A stretch of DNA of 64,000 nt from Amoebidium appalachense (taxonomy: Eukaryota; Ichthyosporea): assembly GCA_963693365.1 (NCBI GenBank), contig CAVNZM010000004.1:12834001-12898000 (forward strand), given 5' to 3'. Positions 25,044-35,468 of the stretch are shown piece by piece. The position numbers and the translations under genes are program-made. Below the pieces are notes generated by a model, which saw only the letters and a program-made list of their open reading frames with translations, was not told the origin of the DNA and made no database searches. Every line of letters starts with the position of its first letter. The first letter of the stretch is position 1.

Positions 25044-25739
25044 TTTAACTGACTGCTACCCGAGCGCTAGAAAGAACTTCGAGCAAGTGAAAATGAGGTC
25101 AGGTTAGAAATGTTTTTTTTTATATTTGTAGACCTTCAACTCCACGCGACTCTGACTATATAAGAGTTTATTAGAAGCGGGTAAAATATCTTAATACCAA
25201 CACAGTGCATCTGCTATGGGACAGCAAACAGAAAATCGAAACAGCTAATACATGGAATAGATTATAAAAGAGCCCGTGAGTATTTAAAAAACCCGTTTTA
25301 TCTTACTATAAAAGAATAACCTATATATGGATTTGAAACAAAAATCAATGTATGACTTTAATTTCCTTCCTTGTGAGATTCGAGAGTCAACACACTGAAT
25401 CTGGAGCGGAGCAGTTGGTACTGCGGGCCGTGCACTGCTCTGCAGGAAACAATAAAAAACCAATCAAATGCATTCTAAAACTCCTATTGGCTAAGGCTTC
25501 CTCGTGTCAGAGTCTTAACCAATCCCGATGTGGGTTACAGCTGCAGAAATGGCGCGCAGATATTAGAATGCATGATATTAAACTTTAGTGTATTTCTAAA
25601 GCCTATAAATTGAACATTGGCCAATAGCACGTTCTTGGAAGAATTTACGCTTTTATTTTTGAATACCCCAACTTGCGGCGACCTGATCACTCGGACCTTG
25701 CGGCACAAACTTACTCGCCAGCCGAAGGTCAACTTGAAG

Positions 25740-25775
<36 letters not shown>

Positions 25776-26623
25776 ATGTAATGAAACGTATTTATCTGCC
25801 GAAGTGAAAGAATACAATACCTCAGGAAAGCGAAACTGTTGAGGCCGAGAACAACTATTGTTATCATGATGTACATATATACAGATCCAGATCCTGCCTT
25901 ACTAGCTGCTTCTCGCCAGGTTCGAGATCTCCTGATCACCTGCTCTTTGCACAAACCTTTGCAATTGCTCACGTTTTGTCATTGTGGCCAGGGACAGCAA
26001 CCAACATAACTTAGGCCGGCAGGTTGCATCGTCAGCGAGAAAAACAGGTGGTTCAGAGGTCGTTAGTTAAAGGCTCGATGTTGCTAGCATTTGTTCCGTT
26101 TTCTCGACCGTGGTTCGAAGGTTTGCGTGCCCCTCTGGGTCTCCGATTTTCGGCGTATGCTGGCGAATTTTACATAGTATATCATCCACATAGTCGTGCG
26201 CGCTGTTGGTTGCCTATGTATGCACCATAGGGAGGACGTGCTGTAACTGGGCTGGCGAAGATTGAGGATGTCAGCTGCATGTGGTTACAGCTCCTGCGGA
26301 ACGAACGAGAGCATTTTTGATTTTCTTGTCACACAGTGCCCGTGTTATCGTGTAAAATAGCACCACGACCCCACAGGAGTATTCAGAAAGCGCCTTGACC
26401 TATGACACTCTTTCTCAGACTGCTCCCTTGTGAGGCTGACCGATCATAAGAAGATACTTGTACATACTTGCTATTTCTAAAGCCTGTGGCAGCAGCATAT
26501 GAAAAGGCTGGAAAGTGCAGCCTATTTCTAGTGCTTTTCCTGTAACGCAGAATCGATTACTATACGCACGCGTCATATCATACAGCATAAAGGGGCAGTG
26601 TATGGCATACTGTAACCACCTAA
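25044..26623. promoter_or_regulatory. Intergenic region with CCAAT boxes upstream of the methyltransferase
   Basis: CCAAT or ATTGG boxes occur at about 25,458, 25,486, 25,519 and 25,620. An A run of about 36 bases sits at 25,739-25,774. ORFs here have no recognisable composition. The copia target site (CTCAC) is at the right end. Confidence 0.35.
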
Positions 26624-26628
26624 CTCAC

Positions 26629-27337
26629 TGTCATCTTCACTTAATTCTCAGCAAGACTTAGAAGTTGAGTTTGGTATTTATTTATTAGTTGTTGTAGTTT
26701 GTTTCCTTTTCCTTTCTTCATTTCTTTCTTTCTTTTCCGTTTCCGTGTACACGACATCTTAGATCTGTGTACGTATCGACATACTTAGCTCGCGCACACG
26801 TATTGTCGTTTGCGTCAAAATCTATATATGTCATCCAATCATATCTCGTTTGTATTTTCCCAAATATAGTAACTTACATTCCTTTCTCATTCCTTTCCCA
26901 CGACGTAGCATTGTGCTATGTTCTTCAACTATTAGGAATAATTATATTTAGACGTGTTATGATAAGAACATGTATAAATATATGTTATGAATTAATAGTT
27001 ACATAAGTGGTTTCATTTTATTAAATGTTTCCGTGTTTTTATTAGAAGTTTCTTTCATTAGAGGATTGAGTTTTATATTCTAAATGTCGACAGACATTTT
27101 ATTCGATATATTTTACACTCATAGTTTTCATTCTTTTGATTGGTTTATCGTTTCACATTCCCAAGTATAAAAGGGACCTCATCTTGAAATAAATCATAAG
27201 CAGTCGTATTCACTTCCTATGGTTCCAGAAATCGTTCCTCCTCTCCGGTTGTGTTTTTCCCGTGTGTCTTTGTGTTGTGTTTTACATAACACCCATCTGT
27301 GCTCTCTGCTTCTCCGTTTAACCCACACAAAATAACA
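26629..27337 (+). repeat. 5' LTR of the copia element
   Basis: 709 bp, TGTCATC...AATAACA. It contains an ATTGG box (about 27,139) and a TATA box (TATAAAAG, 27,166-27,173), so the U3 promoter is visible. It differs from the 3' LTR only by one extra A (GTTTAACCC versus GTTTACCC) as far as I could compare. The sequence immediately inside is GGTTTACGGCCCC, not the usual TGG-start primer-binding site. Confidence 0.95.
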
Positions 27338-27413
27338 GGTTTACGGCCCCTTTGCACGCTAACACACAATCTCGCTACAACCGCGAAAATCTCTCAGTCT
27401 TACTGCTTCAATC

Positions 27414-29144
27414 ATGACTGACAAACCGTCGTATATCAACCTTCCAATATGGAATCCGTCCGAGAAACGAGACGAGAAACGTCTTAATTATTTCGAGTGG
27501 GAGCCACTCATTCACCGGTTCATTAGAACCACCATTGCCGAGAAATTCGTTGACGCTATCAAGAGGCCACAGTGGGTTGACGGCGCTGAAGCCAACCAGT
27601 GGCTAGGCTACACCACCAAGGACTCCTACAAGAAAGCTTCCGACGTCCTCGACCAGATCCTCAACCAGTCCGTCCACCCGACCGAGCTCTACGACTCCGG
27701 CCGGATGCAAGACGGTGTCCACGGTGGTGAAGTCTTCCACAACCTACGTATGGCGTATGTAGCAGAGAAGGAGGCCCGAGTCACCCAGATTCAAGTCACC
27801 TTCGAGGAGCTTGAACTACGAGACTACCCCAACGTCACAGCATACCTCACCCGTCTCCAACGTCTGGCTACGACACTTGCCTGCCTCGACGAACCCGTCC
27901 AGCACAAGGATGTCGTACGTAAGTTCTTCCTCCACATCCGGAAGAACACAGCCCTGGTCTGCCCCGACATTGAACGTCTCTGCTCCGACTACTGGATGAA
28001 CAACAAGGCCTACCCGTCCTTCAACATGCTCATCAGTGACATCCGAGGAGCTGAAATCCGTGCCGGCCTCATCGACGCAGGCACAGGTGCAACCGTCAAC
28101 AACCGTCCCCTCCGTGCACTCCAGAGCAGAGTGCTTCCCCCCGGTGACCTCCGTAACCGTATTCCTCGACGTGAGCATACACCTCACCGTTCCCCGTCCC
28201 GTTCCCGTGATCCTCGTCCTCCCTCCAAGTCACCCGGCCCCCGTTCAACTTCCCCTTACCACCGTGGTAACAGGGACAACCGTAACCGACAGCACAACAC
28301 CAACAGTGTGAAGTGTTCCTACTGCCATGAGCCCCACCACATCACAGCATGCCCGGAGCCTGGCTGCACAGTTGCTCGTCGTGCCAAGCAGGAGAAAGGT
28401 GACAAGAGTGTGAAATTTGCACTCATCTCCTCCACCGGCACACCTGACAGTAACGACCCCGTCTGGGACAGTGCTTGTAATGCACACATCTGCCCCATCA
28501 AGGAGTATTTCTCCTCCCTTACCCCGTGTCCTCCCACCCCCATTCACGGCCTCGGCACAGTCAATGCCAAACAACGTGGCATCATCAACATGACACTGCA
28601 CTACAACGGCCACCCAACACCGTGCAGCATCAATGCTTACTACGTACCCGAGGCACCGTCTTTCCTCGTGTCTACCTCCATGGCATCAGCTGCCGGCCTC
28701 CTAGGTCATTGTGACGATACAGACAACCACCCGTCGTTCCTCTACAGCCGTAATGGTGACATTATTACAGATCTCACCCCCCTCGACGGTCTCTACTACA
28801 TCACTGACTATGTGATTGAGACTCCTAAACACCCGGGGGTCCAAGCCTACACAGCAAGGACTCAACCACCCGACGACCTCACCCTTTGGCACAACCGTCT
28901 CGGCCACCGTGCCCTCTCCACCGTCACCAGGATGGCCAAGGATGAGCTTGTCATCGGCATGCCCCCCTCCCTCAAGTCACCCGACAACAGTGACTGCTTC
29001 GGCTGCATGTCTGGCAAGACCACCAAGGCCCCCTTTCCCGGCACCCGTTCCAAGTTCACCATTCCCGGTGCTAAGTGGCACCTGGACTTCTTCGAAGCTC
29101 CCTGTGCTTCCTACGGAGGCTACAAGGTTGCTCTGGTGTGTGTT
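27414..29144 (+). pseudogene. Copia gag-pol, N-terminal part (gag, protease, first part of integrase)
   Basis: The frame opens at ATG 27,414. Residues about 1-230 are the gag/UBN2-type helical domain (YFEWEPLIHRFI, YLTRLQRLATTL). A basic Arg/Ser/Pro segment and a zinc knuckle (CSYCHEPHHITAC) follow near residue 302. The protease active site appears as VWDSACNAHICP (Asp-Ser-Ala). The GAG-pre-integrase finger is LWHNRLGHRAL...CFGCMSGK. The integrase core begins with WHLDFFEAP, which supplies the first catalytic Asp. The frame is then broken at 29,144 by the transposon; the few residues after VALVCV are transposon sequence. Removing the insertion restores the frame. Confidence 0.93.
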
Positions 29145-29159
29145 CATCAGCAATCTTGT
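29145..29159 (+). repeat. Left terminal inverted repeat of the Plavaka-type element
   Basis: CATCAGCAATCTTGT matches the reverse complement of 48,000-48,014 at all 15 positions. The base pair before it (TT) is the target duplication. Confidence 0.93.
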
Positions 29160-30279
29160 CGAATCCATCCATAAGCCATCTAAGACGTCAGCATCTAATC
29201 AAAGTCATCTACATCCCACCCTTTAACCCTATCTACCCCATATCCCATCGAAAAGATGTCAGGATATTTTCGGACCATTTAAAGACGACTTTCAAGTTAT
29301 CATAAAGATGTCTGGAAATTTCCTGACATCTTTATATACATTTTTCCTGACATCGTTTTCTACACCTAAACCTAACCACTACCCATCCGTAACCCCCCCC
29401 CAATCCCCACCTTTTCTACCCCTAAAATATAGGTATCGTAAGATCCTGCACATCAAGACCCTTTTATGTCATCTTTAAGGCCACTTTAAAGAGCTCAAAT
29501 AAGAAATTAAGGCAACAAACAGACATCTAAACGATATCGTTAAAGGGACATGATGTACATTACCTTATTGCAACATGTTGACTTCTCTGCATCTAAAACG
29601 GCACATAAGGAGAACTAAATGTTGCCTTTAAAGTATCTCGGGGCATCGGAATCCTTATTTCACGATGCCTTTATGTCATCAAACGGATCTGTTGCCGACC
29701 ATACAAAGATACCTTTTGGATCACTCTACATGATCTTTATTTCATGCACACCGATTCACGACATACACATGTCACCTTTATGTTTACTTTGTGACAACTT
29801 GTGCAGCATAATAAGTCGACAAAACGATCACTACAAGCAATTTAATATGATCATTATACTGTATTCTAATCGTCCAAAAATCTATATTAAAGCATCATTT
29901 TGTGCCCCGGTTGATGCCAAGATGATGTCAGTTCCCCCCAGTTTCCCCCCCCCCCCCCCCCCCCTTCCCTTTCCTCCCCGTGGCTGCACAGTGAAGTGTC
30001 GTTGACCGTGCTGAACAATCTTTAATTTCTTATGACACGTCCCACTGGGACGTGTCTCCACTCTTTACATCTACGGGATGTCCCACTGGGACACCCCTCT
30101 ACTGTCTCAACTATTCAAAACATTAAAATTCAAGAAAAGAAACACTATAAATTGATGAGAAAAAAACAAAACTAAACAAAGTAAACAAACTTGCAAAATA
30201 AAATCCAAAATAATCCCCTACAAAAAAGGGGCAGTACATTTCTTGGGGGGAAGGGGGAGGGGGGGGGGGAGGTGGGGGG
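29160..30279. repeat. Left subterminal region with GATGTC/GACATC words and short palindromes
   Basis: Short inverted copies of AAGATGTC/GACATCTT recur, for example AAAGATGTCTGGAAATTTCC followed by TGACATCTTTA near 29,305-29,335. Near the 3' end of the minus-strand gene are two hairpins: GACACGTCCCA-C-TGGGACGTGTC (30,034-30,056) and TGTCCCA-C-TGGGACA (about 30,079-30,093). A C run lies at 29,946-29,964. No gene is seen. These are candidate transposase-binding and transcript-ending sequences. Confidence 0.6.
30034..30056. terminator. Perfect 11-bp palindrome 3' of the 594-aa gene
   Basis: GACACGTCCCA and TGGGACGTGTC are exact complements with a one-base centre. A shorter version of the same core follows about 35 bp later. 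It lies about 230 bp beyond the stop codon of the minus-strand gene. A role in 3' end formation or as a transposase site is inferred. Confidence 0.45.
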
Positions 30280-31585
30280 CTAAGGGGTGAATTTGGGCTT
30301 TTTGTGGGGGCTGGCATGACCCTGTTGGCGCCTTCTCTTCATCGCCGACCTGGTAAGGGGGGTCTCTCCCTCAGCCTCGTTGAACTCAGCCGGAGAGTCC
30401 TCACCTTGAAACTCAGCCGCCTCCTCCTCCACCCCCTCCACCTGCTGCACGGCCTTGCTGTCACCCTCCGTGCCGCCCACAGCGACATCCTCGCCCTCCT
30501 TGCCGACCTTGGCCGCGTCCGTCTCGTTTTTACGTTGGTCCACCTTGGGGTCTGGGGCCTCCTTGTGCAGAGACGCGGCCTCCTTAGCGGCCTGCTCCTC
30601 CCGCTCCCGCTCCGCCAGTGCCTCTGCCTCCCTCTCCGCATCGGCCTCCTCCTGCTGCCTGCGCAACTCCTCCCCGGCCTCCCGCTCGGCTGTCACCATG
30701 TGGTCCTTCACGTAGTTGTCGTAGTTTGAGATGTACTGCAGGTAATGGCGGGCACAGAGTCAGATGCTTTACAGAAGTCAGTCTAGAAAACTTTTTCCAA
30801 CGATGTGATTGTGTTGTTTGTGTTTTTTTTTTTATGGGGGGGGGGGGGGGGGGGGGGGGGGTTTTGCAGATGTGAACAAAGAAGTCTTTTATAAAACAGA
30901 ACAGACTAAATGCTAACTAGCTCGAGTGTCGGCACGCTATAGTGTAGTCAGCCATAATCACACCATAAGGGGGGGGGGGGGGGGGGAGGGTAGGAATTAT
31001 AATGAACTTAGCGTAAGTCTCGTGAGCCATGATGAAACACCCCACAGCTCAAGTGTCAGCATCCTATTGCCTAGCCAAAAGGGGGGGGGGGGGGGGGGGG
31101 GGGACCCACCAACTTGATGTTGCCTTCGGCCGCAGCACCGTCATAGTTGGGGTCGTCACATTCGAATTTCACGGGGGTCCACTTGTTGATGAGCTTGTGT
31201 TGGTTGGGGTCTCGCAGCGACACCTCGAAGCAGTTGACGACCAGCCGGAAGAATGCCCTGTGGTCTCTGGCGATATCCTGCCCAGTGCTTCTTTAGTGAT
31301 CTGTTTTCAAAAGAGGTAAAGTTCGGAAGGAATACACATAAGGAAGAGAAGAGAAGAGACAGATAATGTTGTCGTCATATGGTCTTACTGACATCCAATG
31401 GATGTCATTAGGATCATATGACGACAACATTATGGCCCTTCATGATGTAAGAATGTGACCGTAATTCTCTATGATGATGCTTAAAACTGTCTTTATTCTT
31501 GAAATATTCCAAGCATTTGCAGACCTAGGAATATGCATCAATTTTTTTTCGATTCGATTCGTGGAATGTTCATGGTGGAGGGGAG

Positions 31586-31618
<33 letters not shown>

Positions 31619-32513
31619 GAAGAAAGCGTTATGCAAGTAAATATATACGATGAAAGCAAGTTATTTGGGAAGTTAAACCGGTGATCAGAGGAGAACGTGG
31701 AAGGGTGAAAGGGAGTGTGTGTGTGTGTATGTGTGTGTACACACGTGTGTTGGTTGAAGAGCGAGTATGTGTGAGTGGGTGGTGGGCAGGAGGCAAGGGG
31801 GGGGGGGGGGGGGTCCTTTGATGTAGTCTAGACTCAGAATGTGTTGAAAGTGATTTGTTGGGGACATTACATACCAAGGCAGTCTTGTTGCCAAGGACAA
31901 GCCGCACAGCCTTCAATGAGATGCTGCTGAACAGGCGGGAAAACGGCTGGTACCCGAACGGGTTGCCCGTTTCAGGGTCGACAGAGTACACGCGGCCGCA
32001 CGGCTGGCCATTCAGCTTGACCTCATCCAGGAGGGCCAGCCACAGCGCTGGTCGCTCATCGGCAGTTGGGGCGTAGGCGACCAGCTGTGAATGTGTGTTT
32101 GAATGCAGCAAAAGAAAGGAAACAGAAGCGAGTGGTGGTGAAGCAGGTGGCGGTGGCGTTGTGGGGGGGGGGGGGGGGGGGAGGAGGGGGGGGGGGGGGG
32201 GGGGGGGGGGGGTTAGTCCATGATTGTGTATTACAGAAGACTGTCAATAAAATATTATATAAATACAATGAAAAGAAAGTATTATTACTACATTACTACT
32301 TGAAACAGCTACATATCTCCATCCCTGTACAAATGACGTTAATGGCATACAAGTAGATTAGAACAAAACAGCTACATATCTCCATCCCTGTACAAATGAC
32401 GTTAATGGCATACAAGTAGATTAGAACAAAGTAACCTGTGTGCTAGGATGCGTGTGAGAAGAGTTAAGCCCATTGTCATAGAAGGAGTCCGTTGAGTACG
32501 GAGGCGGGGGACG

Positions 32514-32552
<39 letters not shown>

Positions 32553-33974
32553 ATACATCGAGATTGGTCCCAGGTACAACGTACCCAGTCCTCAGGAAGT
32601 TGCGGACGTGCTGGTGGACATTGGACTTGATGGAGGTGATGCCCGTGCGGATTTTGGAGATATACTTCTGTGCGGGATCGCTACGCACACAGTTGCGGAT
32701 GATGTGGACCCACTTGGCCACGGCCTCCTGATTCAGCTTCGCGCTTGACGTCTCGACTTTCTGAAGAACCTCGACGAACTTTCCAGCCAGGTCCCCATCG
32801 TGGGCGTTGTTGATCTGGGGTGACTCCAGCACAAGGTGCTGGTAGATGTTGTGGGTCTTGGAGGACTTTTCCACATAGTCATTCTGACGGTGATGGAAAA
32901 TGTTAGAAAACAAGAATGACGATGTGAATAAATCTTGATGGAGCTATAAATCCTCCATGCTGGAAACGTGCTGTAGCAGTTGCTTTGAAATGACCAAGTT
33001 TGAATAGTTCCTTCAGTTTATCCACTTAGACAGAATAAGGGTGTGGATGTAGTAGGGATGGGTTTAGTGCGGGTAGGGGGGGGATGAATGCATTAGGAGG
33101 TGGCAGCATGAGGTGGTGGGATGGCAACAATTCCTCCACAAGGATGAGCTTTGATCACAGAGATTGGTGGGGGGAGGGTTGTTTGAAACATAACTACTAC
33201 AATAGGTAAGAGAAACAAAATCAAAACGAAACCAAGGGAGGGATAGGTTGCCTACCAGGAACTGGGTGGTCTCCTGAAAGGATAATGTCTCGGGGTGTTT
33301 CTTGGAGGGGGAGGGGGTTGGGCGACGGGAAGGGGTGGTAGGGGTGCGGCCCAGCCCAGGCCCAGATGGAGACGGAGGCGGCTCTGGATCATCAAGCACT
33401 GGCAGTCTCGCCTCCTTGCCCAGGAGGGCGCGCAACTGCTCCCTCATGGCGGCGCGACTGTAGGAGCGGATGAGCTTTCGCATCCTCTGGTTGGTGTAGG
33501 TTGGGTGCTTGCCCGACAACACCAGTGTGTAAAAAAGGACCTCGAGCTGATCCTCGCGGTTGTAGGGGCATTCATCCTCGTCGTTGAAGTTGTTCTCGTC
33601 ATCTTCCTGGACTTCTGTGACTGAAGAATAGTAGGACTAATGTTAGTACAATTGTTGGAATCGTAGAAAACTAACAGAAGTGCGGAAACAGGGCAACCCT
33701 GGCAACAGATAGTATTTTCCGGCAATCCAGATAACTATTGGAGGTCATCATATGACCCAAAACACCACCGAATCCCCCCCCTTTCCCAACCATTTCTACA
33801 CCAAAAATGATCTATCGTATGGATATCCCCATCAACATATCGTGGGTGAAGGCAGAGGTTTCGAAAACACAAAAGAACTAGTTGACGTGGACAGGCGAGT
33901 GGGGGGAGCGAGTAAACCACACTAGCAGCAGGTGTGTTTAGAAAGAGTGGAGTGGGTGAAGGGAGAGTATATAA

Positions 33975-34007
<33 letters not shown>

Positions 34008-35468
34008 AGGGTTGAATGCAGTCAACAGAACAAAAGTACAAATACAACGGGGAGTGTGGGTGGGTGAGTGCGGGGGGGGGGGGGGGGGGTTTGACCAATA
34101 GCAACGGGTATGTTTTCCTGTGTAACTGACTGGAATCCCGCTATCATGTTCTCCACACTAGGCAAGAAGTGTTCCCGACACTCGCACGTGGGATACAGCG
34201 CAAGCTGGTCGATCCAGAGAAAAGTTGCGGTGTTCACTGCTAGCGCAATGTTCGGGCCAACCTGAAAGCCATAGTGAAGCGCTCCAGGTGTGGTTTGTAC
34301 CAAGTCGCCAGCGCGCTGTACGACTATGACAGGTGCCAACCCTATGGATGCAAGGTAACGCGGAGACCGAGGGATATAATTTTTGTGCTGAAGTGGGTTT
34401 CTGCACGAGCCTGGCAATTCGTTGCGGGCCAGCTGTAAGAGCCGTTTGTACTGGGAGGGAGGGTGGATAAACCACACCTTAAGGCCCCACAAAAGAAGGC
34501 TTGCTGAGGCCAGCGCGGCATCTTCAATGTGTGCACCAAACACTGTTAAACCCAAGACAGACAACTGCGCGTACAACATGGCAACATTGATTCCTGGCAT
34601 TGTTTCCCCGAAATGATTTCTTCCCAACGGCGTGAAGTCACTGATTGCAGTTACATTGAAAATGCGTTCGTCGAATATTTGATCACCATCCACCTCGACA
34701 TCGGATGCATAGACACCACCAACACCTTCGAGGTTTTCCTCAAACAACTGCGCTATCTGCTCACTGCTCATTTCACCCAAACCACTAACATCTTGAGGCA
34801 ACGTTTGACACTTGGAAAGGTCCACGCTGACAGGCTCCCGGCTTATCTCGCACCATGACTCGGACACGCGAGTTACTGTTTGCCTACACGCTTGCTCTTT
34901 TATCTCTTTGGTCGAAAACTGTTCCATCGCATCACGAAAAGGAACAGGAGGTGCAAACCCCTCTAATAAACAACAGCCCTCCCGTTTCTCTTCAGCACTG
35001 TGCAGGGCACGAAGTGCCTTTAAAGCCTTTTCCCTATCCATGAAAGACGAAGCGCAATGTTGTTTTTATGTTTGAAGATTTTAAAAGTTTTTGATGTTAC
35101 AGTGAGAAAGCCTAGGTGAAACTGACAACGAGCACACGCGTAACGACTATTTATGCAGCAGGGGGTGTAAAACACAAACACAACCCACCTTTCCTCTTCG
35201 GCTGCAGCATGGCGAGGGCGGCCGGGGCCGTAACTGAGGTGATGCCCTTGAGGAGAATGCCGACTGACTGCCCAGTAGGGCTATCAGCCTTGCTGGGATT
35301 CTCCCTGCCCCTACCCCCGGCCTTGCTATCCTTGCCGCCCTTGCCGCCCTTGCCGCCCTTGCTGGCGGCCACGGGCTCGCTGCAGTCCGAGTCGTCGAAC
35401 GGCGTCTCAACCTTTTTGCGCTTGGGAAGCTTGGTCGTTGTGGCGCCCATTTTCGCGGTCTTTGGCAT
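30280..35468 (-). CDS. Unknown transposon-borne protein, six exons, 594 aa
   Basis: Minus-strand exons are 35468-35189, 33620-33256, 32883-32578, 32084-31875, 31277-31110 and 30735-30280. Phases join without a break. The N-terminus (1-93) is basic with GGKGGKGGK repeats. Residues about 95-215 start acidic (EVQEDDENNFNDEDE) and end Pro/Ser-rich. Residues about 216-443 look like one or two folded domains (VEVLQKVETSSAKLNQEAV, RPALWLALLDEVKLNGQPCGRVYSVD, FFRLVVNCFEVSLRDP). Residues 444-594 are a Glu/Arg coiled coil ending in the nuclear-localisation-like MKRRRQQ...HKKPKF. The donor after FLRTGYV was chosen because it keeps phase; a nearby GT (32,584) does not. No family recognised. Its position inside the element suggests a nuclear accessory role in transposition or silencing control. 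The JmjC gene lies within intron 1 on the same strand. Confidence 0.7.
31363..31433. repeat. 71-nt near-perfect foldback in intron 4 of the 594-aa gene
   Basis: Outer arms ATAATGTTGTCGTCATATG and CATATGACGACAACATTAT pair over 19 bp without mismatch. Inside is a second palindrome, TGACATCCA-A-TGGATGTCA, of 9 bp. Only short asymmetric spacers separate the two stems. It resembles a tiny foldback element or a hairpin RNA precursor. Confidence 0.8.
32303..32428. repeat. 63-bp direct duplication in intron 3 of the 594-aa gene
   Basis: The segment beginning AAACAGCTACATATCTCCAT occurs at 32,303 and again at 32,366 with no visible differences, an apparently recent tandem duplication. Confidence 0.9.
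34022..35041 (-). CDS. JmjC-domain protein resembling KDM4-type histone lysine demethylases
   Basis: One open frame from ATG 35,041. JmjC-containing Fe(II)/2-oxoglutarate dioxygenases demethylate histone lysines or hydroxylate proteins. Residues 110-115 (VYASDV) and 149-158 (PGINVAMLYA) match the start of the JmjC core. The iron ligands are H171 and E173 (GAHIED) and H256 (ALHYGF). K188 (GLKVWF) fits the 2-oxoglutarate lysine and Y157 the conserved Tyr. C213-x5-H219 and C286-x-C288 reproduce the zinc site typical of KDM4/JMJD2 proteins in order and approximate spacing. No clear JmjN, PHD or Tudor domain is seen. The frame runs through a C run to a stop at 34,022; the real C-terminus may be near residue 316, where GTCAAAC could be a donor in phase with exon 2 of the 594-aa gene. 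It sits inside intron 1 of that gene. Confidence 0.85.
   Translation of the reverse strand: MDREKALKALRALHSAEEKREGCCLLEGFAPPVPFRDAMEQFSTKEIKEQACRQTVTRVSESWCEISREPVSVDLSKCQTLPQDVSGLGEMSSEQIAQLFEENLEGVGGVYASDVEVDGDQIFDERIFNVTAISDFTPLGRNHFGETMPGINVAMLYAQLSVLGLTVFGAHIEDAALASASLLLWGLKVWFIHPPSQYKRLLQLARNELPGSCRNPLQHKNYIPRSPRYLASIGLAPVIVVQRAGDLVQTTPGALHYGFQVGPNIALAVNTATFLWIDQLALYPTCECREHFLPSVENMIAGFQSVTQENIPVAIGQTPPPPPRTHPPTLPVVFVLLFC

Noticed and set aside
26767-27006. 79-aa ORF present identically in both LTRs
   Set aside because: It is AT-rich LTR sequence upstream of the TATA box; no domain or coding signature.
34022-35041. JmjC frame as an ordinary host gene outside the transposon
   Set aside because: It lies 4.9 kb inside the left inverted repeat, within an intron of another cargo gene, and both element ends are fixed by the restored copia frame.
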